64,000 nucleotides of DNA from an uncultured Rikenellaceae bacterium (GCA_944321925.1 CALUND010000017.1:124001-188000), one strand, 5' to 3'; counted from the stretch's first letter, positions 33,299 through 43,412 are shown. Notes: generated by a model not told the origin, from the sequence alone. Program-made: numbers and translations.

Positions 33299-36200
33299 AT
33301 GATCAAATTCTTCATCACCCGGCCCATATTCGCCATCGTCATCTCCATCGTGATCGTCCTGCTCGGCACGCTCTCGATCGAAGGACTGCCGGTCGAACAG
33401 TACCCCAACATCACACCTCCCGTGGTGGAGGTATCCGCCTCTTACCCGGGTGCCGACGCCAACACGGTGAACGATGCCGTGGCCATTCCGCTCTCACAGA
33501 GCGTCATGGGAGTCAGCGACATGCTCTACATGCAGGCCACCAGCTCCAACAACGGTACGATGAACCTGCAGGTCTCTTTCGACATCGATTCCGATCCCGA
33601 CATGGACGCGGTCTTCACCCAAAACAACGTCGCATCGGCCACCGCCCAGCTTCCGTCCAGCGTCCGCACCCAGGGCGTCACCACGCAGAAGGCGATGTCG
33701 GGCTTTCTGGCCGTCTTCTGCCTCTATTCCGACGGCCGCTACGACGGCAAGTTCCTTTCGAACTACGCCTACATCAACATCCAGAACGAGCTGTTGAAGA
33801 TCAACGGCGTCGGGAAGGTCGAGATCATGGGGGCGGGCGAATATGCCATGCGCATCTGGGTCCATCCCGACGCACTGAGCTACTACAATCTTTCGATCGG
33901 CGACATCACCCAGGCGATCGAATCACAGAGCGGCGTCCATCCGGCCGGACAACTCGGTGCCGAACCCGCGCCGGAAGGGACCATGTTTACCTACACGGTC
34001 ACCCTGCCGCCCCAGATCGACACCCCGGAAGCCTACGGCGACATCGTCCTCAAGATGCTTCCGGACGGCTCGCGGCTTCGTCTGCGCGATGTGGCCGACA
34101 TCGACCTGGGTACCCAAAGTTATGGTACCTCATCGCTCTACGGGACGATTCCGGGCTCCATGATCGTGGTCTATCAGACGCCCGGCAGCAACGCGGTCAA
34201 TGTAGGCAACCAGGTGAAAAGCACCATGGAGAAACTCTCCGAACGTTTCATCGACGGAGTCGATTACGCGTTGGTGGTCGACACGACCGCGTCGATCAAA
34301 GCGGGTATTCACGAAATATTTCTCACGCTGTTACTGGCCCTCGTACTCGTCATTCTGATCATCTACCTGTTCATCCAGGACTGGCGGGCTACGCTCATCC
34401 CGCTGATCGCCATTCCCGTTTCGCTGGTCGGAGCGTTCCTGTTCTTCCCGCCGCTCGGGTTCTCCGTCAACATCATCTCGCTGCTCGGGCTCATCCTGGC
34501 CATCGGTCTGGTGGTCGACGATGCGATCGTGGTTGTCGAGGCCGTACAGGTCAATATCGAAAAGGGAATGGACCCCCGCAACGCTACGATCGATGCGATG
34601 AAGAGCGTCGGTTCGCCAATCATTGCGACCACCGTCGTGCTGGCAGCTGTCTTCATTCCGGTCTCGTTCATCGGGGGCATCGTGGGAAAACTCTACCAGC
34701 AGTTCTCGATCACCATCGCCGTTTCGGTCATTCTCTCTTCGTTCAACGCCCTCACCCTTTCACCGGCACTCTGCGTGCTGTTGCTGAAACCCCGCAAACA
34801 GGGGGAGGTCAAAGGCTTTTTCGGCGCCTTCAACCGTTGGTTCGACCGACGCGTGGAGGGTTACCTGCGCTTCTCCTCCATCATCGTGCGGCGGAGTGTG
34901 CGCGTCATGCTATTCGTGGTAGTGATCGGCGGAGCGATGTACGGGCTGTCGCGCTGGCTGCCGGCCGGATTCCTTCCCGAGGAGGATCAGGGCTACCTCA
35001 TGGTCATGGTCAACCTGCCGGAAGCCGCCTCGCTCCAACGCACGCAAAAAGCGATTCAGGAGATCGAGACGATCGTTTCGGCCCATCCCGAAATCGCCCA
35101 CACCTCTTCGGCGGCCGGATTCAACATGCTGGCAGGCGTCGCGTCGACCAATTGCGGCATCCTGTTCGTCGAACTGGTCGACTACAGCGACCGCAAACGT
35201 TCCGCCCAGGAATTGGCCGACCTGCTGAATGCCGAACTCTACGACAAGATCAACGACGCGCTGTGCTACGCCTTCACACCACCCTCCATCCCGGGTCTGG
35301 GTATCACTTCGGGCATCACCTTCATGGTTCAGGATCGCGGCGGGCGAGGCATCGGTTACCTTGCCTCGCAGACCCAGGCGTTGCTCGATACCCTCCGACA
35401 ACAATCGTCCGTCGCCTCGGCTACCACGCAGTTCAACGACGGCGTGCCACAACGGCGCATCGAGATCAACAAAGCCTACGCACAACGCGAAGGGGTCTCG
35501 ATGGATGAAGTCTATACGCTATTATCCACCTATTTGGGCGGTTCGTACCTCGGCAACTTCAGCCGTTTCGGCAGGCTCTACGACACCTACATCCAGGCCG
35601 CACCCGCCTACCGGCAAAACAAGGAGGACCTGAAGAGCTACTTCGTCACCAACGGCGACGGGGAGAGCGTTCCGCTTTCGGCATTCGTCACGATACACGA
35701 CACGGTGGGAGTGTCCTACATCACCACCTTCAACCTCTACACCGCGATCAGCGTAACGGTCGTTCCGGCCAAAGGACACTCCTCGACACAGGTCATGGAC
35801 CTCATCGAAGAGAAGGCTTCCGAACTGCCTTCCGATATCGGCATCGCCTGGAGCGGCATCTCCTACCAGGAGAAGACCGCTTCCGGTCACAGCAGCACGG
35901 TCTACCTGCTGGCCCTCGTCTTCGTATTCCTGGCACTGGCGGCTCTCTACAACAGCTGGAGCCTGCCGTTGAGCATCCTGCTCGGAGTGCCGTTCGCCCT
36001 CTTCGGCGCCCTGCTCTTCGTCGGTGGCGCCCACCTGATCAACCCGGTCTACACGGACGACCTCTTCATGCAGGTATCGCTCGTCATGCTGATCGGACTG
36101 GCGGCGAAAAACGCCATCCTGATCATCGAATATGCCGACCGGCTCTTCTTCGAACAGGGACTTTCGCTCGCCGATGCAGCCATCGGAGCCGCGCGACTTC

Positions 36201-36430
36201 GCGTGCGGCCGATCATCATGACCGCCTTCGCCTTCATTCTCGGCGTACTGCCGCTGGTATTCGCCCACGGCGCCTACTCCACCGCACGAAACATCATGGG
36301 TGTCGCCCTGATCGGCGGCATGCTGGTCGCTACGCTCCTGGGCATCTTCGTCTATCCGGCCCTCTATTACGCCATCGGACGCATCAGCGGATTCGAAAAA
36401 AAACGGCAACAGAAAATCGGAAATCCATGA
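33299..36430 (+). CDS. RND efflux permease, second system (HAE1/AcrB type)
   Basis: A 1043-residue multidrug-type RND pump starting MIKFFITRPIFAIVISIVIVLLGTLSI. Proton-relay residues are intact: Asp pair in IGLVVDDAIVVVEAVQ and Lys in LIGLAAKNAILIIEYADRL. The periplasmic porter segments include PPVVEVSASYPGADANTVNDAVAIPLSQSVMGV, normal for HAE1 pumps. It follows the adaptor by 4 bases and overlaps the outer membrane factor by 4. Compared with the first pump, this belongs to another branch of the family. Confidence 0.96.
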   Translation: MIKFFITRPIFAIVISIVIVLLGTLSIEGLPVEQYPNITPPVVEVSASYPGADANTVNDAVAIPLSQSVMGVSDMLYMQATSSNNGTMNLQVSFDIDSDPDMDAVFTQNNVASATAQLPSSVRTQGVTTQKAMSGFLAVFCLYSDGRYDGKFLSNYAYINIQNELLKINGVGKVEIMGAGEYAMRIWVHPDALSYYNLSIGDITQAIESQSGVHPAGQLGAEPAPEGTMFTYTVTLPPQIDTPEAYGDIVLKMLPDGSRLRLRDVADIDLGTQSYGTSSLYGTIPGSMIVVYQTPGSNAVNVGNQVKSTMEKLSERFIDGVDYALVVDTTASIKAGIHEIFLTLLLALVLVILIIYLFIQDWRATLIPLIAIPVSLVGAFLFFPPLGFSVNIISLLGLILAIGLVVDDAIVVVEAVQVNIEKGMDPRNATIDAMKSVGSPIIATTVVLAAVFIPVSFIGGIVGKLYQQFSITIAVSVILSSFNALTLSPALCVLLLKPRKQGEVKGFFGAFNRWFDRRVEGYLRFSSIIVRRSVRVMLFVVVIGGAMYGLSRWLPAGFLPEEDQGYLMVMVNLPEAASLQRTQKAIQEIETIVSAHPEIAHTSSAAGFNMLAGVASTNCGILFVELVDYSDRKRSAQELADLLNAELYDKINDALCYAFTPPSIPGLGITSGITFMVQDRGGRGIGYLASQTQALLDTLRQQSSVASATTQFNDGVPQRRIEINKAYAQREGVSMDEVYTLLSTYLGGSYLGNFSRFGRLYDTYIQAAPAYRQNKEDLKSYFVTNGDGESVPLSAFVTIHDTVGVSYITTFNLYTAISVTVVPAKGHSSTQVMDLIEEKASELPSDIGIAWSGISYQEKTASGHSSTVYLLALVFVFLALAALYNSWSLPLSILLGVPFALFGALLFVGGAHLINPVYTDDLFMQVSLVMLIGLAAKNAILIIEYADRLFFEQGLSLADAAIGAARLRVRPIIMTAFAFILGVLPLVFAHGAYSTARNIMGVALIGGMLVATLLGIFVYPALYYAIGRISGFEKKRQQKIGNP

Positions 36431-37782
36431 AAAAGCTCTTGATCCCTTTAATCGCCGTTACCGTCTGTTCGTGCGTGGGACGTTTTCGTTCGCCGGAGGT
36501 GGAGGTTCCCGCCAACTACCTCTACGGCGCCGAATTCAATCCCGACACGGTAAACATCGGACTGCAATGGTGGGAAAACTTCGGCGACACGACCCTCAAT
36601 CGACTGGTGGAAACGGCCATCGCCAACAACCGCGACCTCCAGGTCGCCTATTCGCGCATCGAACAGGCGCGACAGAACATCGGGGCAGTACGGTCGCAGT
36701 TCCTTCCGTCGCTCTCCTTTGACGCAGCAGCCAAAGCCGACTACACGGAGGCCTCCGGAATCGGACAATCCTATAGCGTACAACCGGCCCTGTCGTGGGA
36801 AATCTCGCTTTTCGGCGCCGCCCACCATACGACCGAGGCTGCCCGAGCCCAGTTTTTCGCGACGGAATGGGCCTACCGCGGAGTGATGCTCTCGCTGGCG
36901 GCCGAAGTGGCCACGACCTACTTCTCCCTGTTGCAGTACATGAACAGCCTCCGAATCGCCCGCGAAACCTACCGGCTGCGCTACGAGTCGACAGCACTCA
37001 TCGATTCACTGTTCCGCTACGGCATGTATTCGGCCGTCGACCTGCAACAGGCACGCAGCCTTGCTGCACAGGCCGCGGTCGACATCCCAGCATACGAACG
37101 CGCGGTGGCTCAAACAGCCCTGTCGCTCGACGTGCTGCTGGGTCGCAATCCGCAAGCCTACAGGCCCGATCCGGCCGACAGTCTCCTGCTTACGGCCAAA
37201 CGGCTTCTGCCCGACATCCCCATCGGCCTTCCGTCCGCCCTGTTGCAACGTCGGCCGGACATCGCAGAGGCCTACTACAATGCCATGGAGGCCCACGCCC
37301 GCATGGGTATCGCCCGAGCCGCGCAATTTCCCTCGCTCTCGCTTACCGGACAGGGCGGGCTTTTCGGCACGACCATCGGGGAGGTCAACAACCTGGTCTG
37401 GAGCGCCGCCGTCTCGCTTACCGAACCGATTTTCGCCTTCGGACAAAAACGGAAAAACTTCCGCATGGCCCGCGAAGAGAATCTGCAGGCGATCCTAACC
37501 TATCAGCAGACCGTCATCAACGCCTTCTCCGACGTGGAAAAAGCGCTTGCGGCAATCGCCACCTACCGCCGGCAGGCCGAACGTTATGCCGGTCTGCTCG
37601 ACGCAGCGGCCGACATACGGGCCATGACCCGTCAGCTCTACCTCAACGGACTGACCGACTACCTCGAGGTGATCGACGCGGAAAGAACCTACTACTCGTC
37701 GCAACTCGACTTCGTCTCCATCCGGGCCGAACGGCTGCAGAGCTACGTACAGCTCTACAAGGCTCTCGGCGGCGGCTGGTAA
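36427..37782 (+). CDS. RND efflux outer membrane factor, second system
   Basis: A 451-residue TolC/NodT-type channel lipoprotein (lipid-bearing cysteine at residue 16, VCSCVG). OEP repeats are seen in ANNRDLQVAYSRIEQARQNIGAVRSQFLPSLSFDAAAKADYTEA and in LPSALLQRRPDIAEAYYNAMEAHARMGIARAAQFPSLSLTGQGGLFG. Translation is coupled to the pump (ATGA overlap). It completes the operon; the feoAB promoter follows 49 bases after its stop. Confidence 0.95.
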   Translation: MKKLLIPLIAVTVCSCVGRFRSPEVEVPANYLYGAEFNPDTVNIGLQWWENFGDTTLNRLVETAIANNRDLQVAYSRIEQARQNIGAVRSQFLPSLSFDAAAKADYTEASGIGQSYSVQPALSWEISLFGAAHHTTEAARAQFFATEWAYRGVMLSLAAEVATTYFSLLQYMNSLRIARETYRLRYESTALIDSLFRYGMYSAVDLQQARSLAAQAAVDIPAYERAVAQTALSLDVLLGRNPQAYRPDPADSLLLTAKRLLPDIPIGLPSALLQRRPDIAEAYYNAMEAHARMGIARAAQFPSLSLTGQGGLFGTTIGEVNNLVWSAAVSLTEPIFAFGQKRKNFRMAREENLQAILTYQQTVINAFSDVEKALAAIATYRRQAERYAGLLDAAADIRAMTRQLYLNGLTDYLEVIDAERTYYSSQLDFVSIRAERLQSYVQLYKALGGGW

Positions 37783-37830
37783 ACACCTAAATACCTAATT
37801 ATCGGTAGTCGCACAGGAGAGATTTTTCAC

Positions 37831-37838
37831 TACCTTTG
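37831..37838 (+). promoter_or_regulatory. -7 element of feoAB
   Basis: TACCTTTG, a perfect -7 box, with a poor -33 region. It overlaps the earliest in-frame start (TTG at 37836) and so supports the ATG at 37863 as the true start. No Fur-box-like palindrome is obvious. Confidence 0.6.
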
Positions 37839-37862
37839 CAGCGCACAAACGATGCAGAGATC

Positions 37863-40232
37863 ATGTTGCGACTTTCCGACCTGAAGACAGGACAAAAAGG
37901 CTACATCATCAAGGTGCTGGGCCACGGCGGATTCCGACGGCGAATCATGGAGATGGGATTCGTGCGGGGCAAATGCGTCGAGGTGCTCCAGAACGCTCCG
38001 CTCAAAGACCCGATCAACTACCGGCTGATGAACTACGAAGTCTCCCTGCGCCGCAGCGAGGCATCCATGATCATGGTGGTTTCGGAAGAGGAAGCTGCCG
38101 AGAATCTCTGCCAGGAGGAGTTCCGCGGCACATCGGAAGAGAGTTGCATCGAACGGCTCATCTCCTCCCACAAGAAAGAGATCAACATCGCGCTGGTAGG
38201 TAACCCCAACAGCGGCAAATCGTCGCTCTTCAACGCCCTCACGGGCGGACACGAACACGTGGGCAACTACAGCGGCGTGACCGTCGACGCCCATCGGGGT
38301 CAATTTACCTACAAAGACTACACCTTCGTCGTCTACGATCTGCCGGGAACCTACGCCCTGTCGGCCTATACTCCCGAAGAACTCTACGTACGCCGACACC
38401 TGCGCGAACAGACGCCCGACGTGATCGTCAACGTGGTGGTAGCCTCCAACCTGGAGCGCAACCTCTACCTCTCCACCGAACTGATCGACATCAACCAAAG
38501 CATGGTGATCGCGCTCAACATGTACGACGAACTGGAGGAGAGCGGCGCGAAACTCGATTACGACGCTTTGGGCGGTATGCTCGGCGTACCGATCGTTCCC
38601 GTAGCGGCCCGCCACCGCCGTGGAATCGAGCAATTGCTCGACACGGTCATCGAAGTCTACGAAAACTGCAACGACACGGTCCGCCACATCCACATCAACT
38701 GCGGCCCGGTGGTCGAAGAGGCGATCCGCACGCTCTCCGAGGTGATGAAAAGCGACCTGCGGGCACTCCCCAAACAGTTTTCGTCGCGTTACCTTGCCAT
38801 CAAGCTGCTGGAGGGCGATCGGGAGGTGGAACAGATGCTCAGTCAGGCCCCTCAATACGCCCAATGGATCGCCCTGCGCGACCAACTGGCCGGACGCGTC
38901 GAAAAAGAGCTGCATGAAGATGTGGAGACGGCGGTATCGGGAGAAAAATACGGTTTCATCTCCGGTGCGCTGAAAGAGACCTACACCCCCAGTCGCAAAG
39001 ATCAGATGAAGCTGTCGGACGCCATCGACGCCATGATCACCCACCGGCTCTGGGGATTTCCCATCTTTTTCCTCATCATGTGGCTGACGTTCGAAGCCAC
39101 CTTCCGGCTCGGCGCCTACCCGATGGAGTGGATCGAGACAGGAGTGGCCGCACTCGGATCGTTCATCGGAGCCTACATGGCAGAGGGTCCCCTGAAAGAC
39201 CTGCTGGTCGATGGCGTGATCGGCGGTGTGGGAGGCGTGATCGTTTTCCTGCCCAACATTCTGATTCTTTTCCTCTGCATCTCGCTCATGGAGGATTCGG
39301 GCTACATGGCCCGAGCGGCCTTCATCATGGACCGCGTAATGCACCGCATCGGACTGCACGGCAAATCGTTCATTCCGCTTATCATGGGCTTCGGATGCAA
39401 CGTTCCGGCCATCATGGCCACCCGCACGATCGAAAGCCGCAGCAGTCGTCTCATCACCATACTCATCACTCCGTTCATCTCGTGCAGTGCAAGGTTGCCC
39501 GTCTACATCCTGCTGATCGGTGTCTTCTTCCCGGGACACGCCAGCCTCGTGCTGATCGGACTCTACGCCCTCGGCATCCTGATCGCCGCCCTCACGGCAC
39601 GCCTGATGCGACGGGCCGTCTTCAAAAAGGACGAAACCCCCTTCGTCATGGAGTTACCGCCCTATCGGCTTCCCGGACTTCGCGTCACCCTCCGCCACAT
39701 GTGGGAAAAAGGGGCGCAATACCTGCGCAAAATGGGTGGCGTGATTCTCGTGGCCTCGATCATCGTCTGGGCCCTCAGCTACTTTCCGCGTACCGCACCG
39801 GAAGTTCCCTTGTCGGAACAACAGGCCCAATCCTACCTGGGTCGGATCGGACGATTTATCGAACCGGTCATGAAACCGTTGGGGATCGAATGGCGAGGCA
39901 GCGTGGCACTGGCAGCGGGTGTGGGAGCCAAAGAGATTGTGGTCAGCACGCTCGGCGTGCTCTACTCGGAAAATGCCGAAACGGACGAAACATCGCTGTC
40001 TGCCAAGTTGAAAGAGGTGAATCCGGAGACGGGGACGCCCGATTTCACACCCTTGTCGGCCCTCTCGTTCCTGGTCTTCGTATTGCTTTACGTTCCGTGC
40101 ATAGCGGCGATCGCAGCCATCGCCCGCGAAACCGGAAGTCGGAAATGGGCGCTCTTCTCGCTGCTTTACAATACGGGTGTAGCGTGGGTTGTGGCATTCA
40201 TCGTTCACTCGATCGGGAAACTTTTCATCTGA
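37863..40232 (+). CDS. feoB: FeoA-FeoB fusion, ferrous iron transporter
   Basis: Imports Fe2+ through the inner membrane. The 789-residue protein fuses an N-terminal FeoA SH3-like domain (about residues 1-75, LRLSDLKTGQKGYIIKVLG), a G-domain starting near residue 108 (G1 VGNPNSGKSSLFNAL, G3 YDLPGTY, G4 NMYD), a helical domain, and the membrane part with two Gate repeats and the FGCNVPAIMATRTIE segment. The fused arrangement is typical of Bacteroidota. The start was chosen because the longer frame overlaps the promoter. A small cysteine-rich partner gene follows after 6 bases. Confidence 0.97.
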   Translation: MLRLSDLKTGQKGYIIKVLGHGGFRRRIMEMGFVRGKCVEVLQNAPLKDPINYRLMNYEVSLRRSEASMIMVVSEEEAAENLCQEEFRGTSEESCIERLISSHKKEINIALVGNPNSGKSSLFNALTGGHEHVGNYSGVTVDAHRGQFTYKDYTFVVYDLPGTYALSAYTPEELYVRRHLREQTPDVIVNVVVASNLERNLYLSTELIDINQSMVIALNMYDELEESGAKLDYDALGGMLGVPIVPVAARHRRGIEQLLDTVIEVYENCNDTVRHIHINCGPVVEEAIRTLSEVMKSDLRALPKQFSSRYLAIKLLEGDREVEQMLSQAPQYAQWIALRDQLAGRVEKELHEDVETAVSGEKYGFISGALKETYTPSRKDQMKLSDAIDAMITHRLWGFPIFFLIMWLTFEATFRLGAYPMEWIETGVAALGSFIGAYMAEGPLKDLLVDGVIGGVGGVIVFLPNILILFLCISLMEDSGYMARAAFIMDRVMHRIGLHGKSFIPLIMGFGCNVPAIMATRTIESRSSRLITILITPFISCSARLPVYILLIGVFFPGHASLVLIGLYALGILIAALTARLMRRAVFKKDETPFVMELPPYRLPGLRVTLRHMWEKGAQYLRKMGGVILVASIIVWALSYFPRTAPEVPLSEQQAQSYLGRIGRFIEPVMKPLGIEWRGSVALAAGVGAKEIVVSTLGVLYSENAETDETSLSAKLKEVNPETGTPDFTPLSALSFLVFVLLYVPCIAAIAAIARETGSRKWALFSLLYNTGVAWVVAFIVHSIGKLFI

Positions 40233-40238
40233 AACGCC

Positions 40239-40409
40239 ATGAATGGAGAGAATCTCTGGCAACTGATCGCCGTATGGATCGTTTTGGGAGCCGCTATTGT
40301 CTGGCTTCTGTACCGTCTGCGGCGGCGTAAACAAGGTTGTGGCTGCGACGGCTGCGACGGTTCTGCACCATGCTGCAGGGAAAACCGCACCCGAAGAGGG
40401 AAGCAATGA
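40239..40409 (+). CDS. FeoB-associated cysteine-rich membrane protein
   Basis: A 56-residue reading frame that is short enough to be missed. It encodes a short N-terminus, one membrane segment at about residues 8-25 (QLIAVWIVLGAAIVWLLY), an Arg-rich stop-transfer (RLRRRKQ) and a cysteine cluster GCGCDGCDGSAPCC (five cysteines at residues 34, 36, 39, 45, 46), then a basic tail. This is the layout of the FeoB-associated Cys-rich family. It starts 6 bases after feoB and is surely co-transcribed. A role in passing or sensing Fe2+ is inference. Confidence 0.88.
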   Translation: MNGENLWQLIAVWIVLGAAIVWLLYRLRRRKQGCGCDGCDGSAPCCRENRTRRGKQ

Positions 40410-40509
40410 TCGTTTCCGAAACAGCACCGTACCACACGCACCATACGACCCAGGCGTTTCCCCGCCAAGAGGATCAATTTCTATCGGAGAGAGGTGAAAC
40501 AGAAAAACG

Positions 40510-40541
40510 TTTGTTTCCACGAAGGAGTTGTACTATCTTTG
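40510..40541 (+). promoter_or_regulatory. Promoter of the glycosyltransferase gene
   Basis: TTTG at 40510-40513 and TATCTTTG at 40534-40541 with a 20-base spacer. It excludes a start at 40528 and favours the ATG at 40600. Confidence 0.8.
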
Positions 40542-40599
40542 TCACGCTGCCAGCCAACATGCAGCAGCTTTACCCCGAAAGAGAACCGTTCACACAACG

Positions 40600-41484
40600 A
40601 TGTCCGACAACCTCACAGAAAACAGACCGCCCATCAGCATCATACTCTCGGTCTACAACGACTGGAAATGGCTGGAGATGATTCTCGCCGCACTGCGAAT
40701 GCAGACCCGACGCGACTTCGAAGTAATCGTGGCTGACGACGGGTCCGATGAGCCATTCTGCGCCCACGTCGAAGCCGTCGCAAACGGAGCCGACAACTAT
40801 CCGTTTCCGCTCATCCATGTCTGGCATCCCGACGAGGGGTGGCGTAAAAACAAGATTCTGAACGCCGCTATTCGGGCTTCGCACGGAGAATACCTGATTT
40901 TTCTCGACGGGGACTGCATCCCTCATCCGAAACTCGTGGAGGAACACTACGACGCACGCACGCCAGGCAGGGTCATTGCCGGTCGGCGCGTGACGCTGAC
41001 GCAGGAGTTATCCGACCGACTCTCGCCCGCGCTCGTATCGGAAGGCTATCTCTGGAGTGCCTCACACCTGCTTCAACTGCTTTGGGCCGGACTGACAGGC
41101 CGACAACGTCACATCGAGAACTCGATCCGCATCACCTCCCCGCAACTTCGTCGGTTCATCAAAGAGCGCCGTTCGGGATTGGTGGGTTGCAACTTCTCCC
41201 TCTTCCGGGACGATCTCTACCGGGTAAACGGATTCGACGAACGCTATCAAGCCCCCGCCACGGGAGAGGATACCGACCTCGAAATGCGTCTCAACAAGGA
41301 AGGAATCTACATCCGGACACTCAAACACATGATCACCGTCTACCACAAATGCCATCCCACGCTTCCCTACTCCAGTCCGGAAAATGCCGCACTGCTGGAA
41401 GAGAACCGACGCAAGGATTCGGGCTACACCCCCTACGGCATTTTGCAGGAAACGGCAACCGAAACATCGGAAAGTATCCAATAG
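40600..41484 (+). CDS. Family 2 glycosyltransferase
   Basis: A 294-residue GT-A fold enzyme. It shows ISIILSVYNDWKWLEMILAALRMQTRRDFEVIVADDGSDE (nucleotide-binding start), a GWRKNKILNAAIRASHGEYLIFLDGDCIPHP block with the DxD-like metal site near residue 100, and GCNFSLFRDDLYRVNGFDERYQAPATGEDTDLEMRL, as in chondroitin-polymerase-like family 2 enzymes. No membrane segment is evident. It is a single gene with its own promoter, not part of a polysaccharide cluster, so acceptor and product are unknown. Confidence 0.92.
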   Translation: MSDNLTENRPPISIILSVYNDWKWLEMILAALRMQTRRDFEVIVADDGSDEPFCAHVEAVANGADNYPFPLIHVWHPDEGWRKNKILNAAIRASHGEYLIFLDGDCIPHPKLVEEHYDARTPGRVIAGRRVTLTQELSDRLSPALVSEGYLWSASHLLQLLWAGLTGRQRHIENSIRITSPQLRRFIKERRSGLVGCNFSLFRDDLYRVNGFDERYQAPATGEDTDLEMRLNKEGIYIRTLKHMITVYHKCHPTLPYSSPENAALLEENRRKDSGYTPYGILQETATETSESIQ

Positions 41485-41560
41485 CACCTCTCCGGCCGAC
41501 AGAAAACCTCCGGGGAAAACGAAATTCAAAGAGTCTGGAGAGTGGATACCGGGATCTGCC

Positions 41561-43339
41561 TCAGATCGCTTTCGTCTGCCGCTCCAACCACTCCAACGCT
41601 TCGCCTTTCAATGCGGGTGCAAGTTCCCGTCTCACCCGTTCATGGTAGTCGTTGAGCCATGCACGCGCCTCTTCACCCAACCATTCGGGAAGGATCATCG
41701 AGGTGTCGAACGGACAGAGGGTAAGTGTCTCGAAACCGCACCATTTACCGAATTCATTCTCTTCCAGAGCGACCGTAAGGAGCAGATTTTCGTGACGGAT
41801 TCCGTAACAGCCCTCCCGGTAGATACCCGGCTCATCGGAGTTGACCATACCGGGCAACAGGGGCACGTTGCGAAGATTCTGTCGAATATCCTGCGGGCCC
41901 TCATGCACACAGAGATAGTGGCCCACGCCATGACCGGTCCCGTGGCCGAAATTCCGACGGGCCTGCCAGAGCGGTTCGCGAGCCACCGCATCGATCTGCG
42001 CACCGCACGTACCGAGCGGGAACACCGCACGCGCCAGGGCAATCATTCCACGCAACACCAGGGTAAAATCTTTCCGAACCTCCTCGGGCTGCGGGGCGAA
42101 AGAGACCGTACGGGTAATATCGGTCGTACCGAAGAGGTACTGTCCGCCCGAATCGACCAGATAGAGCGCATCGGGACGAATGACGGAGTAATTCTCCGGA
42201 GTCGCCGAATAGTGGGGCGAAGCGGCATTGGGTCCTGTAGCCGAGATGGTCTCGAAACTGTCGCCACGAGCATCGGGATCGGCCGCACGCAGCGCGGAGA
42301 GTTTTTCGGCCGCCTCGATCTCCGTGACACGCCGCCGAGGCACTTCGCGGTCGAGCCAAGCCAAAAACCGCACCATGGCCAAACCGTCGCGCCGATGCGC
42401 TTCCCGGAATCCGGCGATCTCCACCTCGTTCTTCACCGCCTTCATCATCGACACGGGCGATGCGGCTTCCGACACTTCGTGACGCAACCGTATCCGGTCA
42501 TAAAGGGCCCGGTTAAGCGTATCGGGATCGATACCGATGCGACAGGGATCGATCGAACCGAAGAAAAGTTCCGTATCTTCGTACGGCAACGTCTCGATTC
42601 TCTCCCCGGCCAGCGAATGGCGCACGACATCGTTCACCTTGCGTTCATCGATAAACAGCCTCGCCGAATCGCTCCCCACCACGACATAGGCAAGCGATAC
42701 GGGATTGTAAGGAATGTCATCGCCCCGGACATTCAACAGCCAGGCGATCTCGTCGGGAGCACCCAGCAACCGGTAATCTTCTCCGGCAACCGCCATCCGC
42801 TCGCGCAGAGCAGCCAGTTTCGCCTCCGCCGAAAGACCCGCATAACGCTCTTCCAATCGGACGATGGCCGCCGTAGGCGCCGCCGGACGATCGATCCAGA
42901 TGCGGTCGAGCAGCTCCGGTTCGGATTGCAGATGGATTCCTGCCTGACCGAGCGTACGCTCCAAACGACGGGCATCCGTCACCGAAAAGCAATAGGGGTC
43001 GAAGCCGACCGTACTCCCGGAAGGCAACGTCGCCGCCAACCATTCGGGATAATCGACCGCCTCTGGAACCCGCAATTTGTACATGTCGATTCCGCTTCCG
43101 GCCAACTCCCTGTTCGCCTGCAGGAAATAGCGGGTATCGGTCCAAAGGCCCGCCTGCGAGGCGGTCACCACCACGGTCCCGAACGAACCGGTAAAACCCG
43201 AAATCCACTCCCGTTGCTGCCATCGGGCCGGCAGATATTCACTTCCATGGGGATCCGTTCCCGAAACAATGTACGCATCGATCCCCGCCTTAATCATTTC
43301 CTGACGCAATGCTGCGACTCTTTCTCTTATCTTTTCCAT
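41561..43339 (-). CDS. Xaa-Pro aminopeptidase P (M24 family)
   Basis: A 592-residue three-domain aminopeptidase P that removes N-terminal residues preceding proline. Two creatinase-like N-terminal domains (residues 1-300) precede the pita-bread catalytic domain. Metal ligands are visible: Asp pair in DSGGQYLFGTTDITRTV, His in GHGTGHGVGHYLCVHEGP, Glu in NSDEPGIYREG and Glu in RHENLLLTV. Length matches the long (about 600) eukaryote-like form common in Bacteroidota. The ATG at 43339 (MEKIRERVAAL) is chosen over the extended open frame. Convergent with the glycosyltransferase. Confidence 0.94.
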   Translation of the reverse strand: MEKIRERVAALRQEMIKAGIDAYIVSGTDPHGSEYLPARWQQREWISGFTGSFGTVVVTASQAGLWTDTRYFLQANRELAGSGIDMYKLRVPEAVDYPEWLAATLPSGSTVGFDPYCFSVTDARRLERTLGQAGIHLQSEPELLDRIWIDRPAAPTAAIVRLEERYAGLSAEAKLAALRERMAVAGEDYRLLGAPDEIAWLLNVRGDDIPYNPVSLAYVVVGSDSARLFIDERKVNDVVRHSLAGERIETLPYEDTELFFGSIDPCRIGIDPDTLNRALYDRIRLRHEVSEAASPVSMMKAVKNEVEIAGFREAHRRDGLAMVRFLAWLDREVPRRRVTEIEAAEKLSALRAADPDARGDSFETISATGPNAASPHYSATPENYSVIRPDALYLVDSGGQYLFGTTDITRTVSFAPQPEEVRKDFTLVLRGMIALARAVFPLGTCGAQIDAVAREPLWQARRNFGHGTGHGVGHYLCVHEGPQDIRQNLRNVPLLPGMVNSDEPGIYREGCYGIRHENLLLTVALEENEFGKWCGFETLTLCPFDTSMILPEWLGEEARAWLNDYHERVRRELAPALKGEALEWLERQTKAI

Positions 43340-43380
43340 AAGGTTCCTTGTTTTCGAAGAGCCTAAAATTAAAAAACTAT

Positions 43381-43412
43381 TTTGGTAAAACAGGATTTTA
43401 GCTCTATTTTTG
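43381..43412 (+). promoter_or_regulatory. Promoter of the sugar transporter-epimerase operon
   Basis: TTTG at 43381-43384 and TATTTTTG at 43405-43412 with a 20-base spacer, giving a leader of about 68 bases. Confidence 0.8.

Noticed and set aside
13809..37782. Possibility that the two RND operons are a recent duplication
   Set aside because: Adaptors, pumps and channels of the two operons differ in length and in most of their sequence; they are separate lineages of the same family.
37836..37862. Longer FeoAB start at TTG 37836
   Set aside because: It lies inside the predicted -7 element, upstream of the expected transcript start.
37830..39539. 569-codon minus-strand frame opposite feoB
   Set aside because: Overlaps the feoAB promoter and G-domain; composition is that of a coding shadow.
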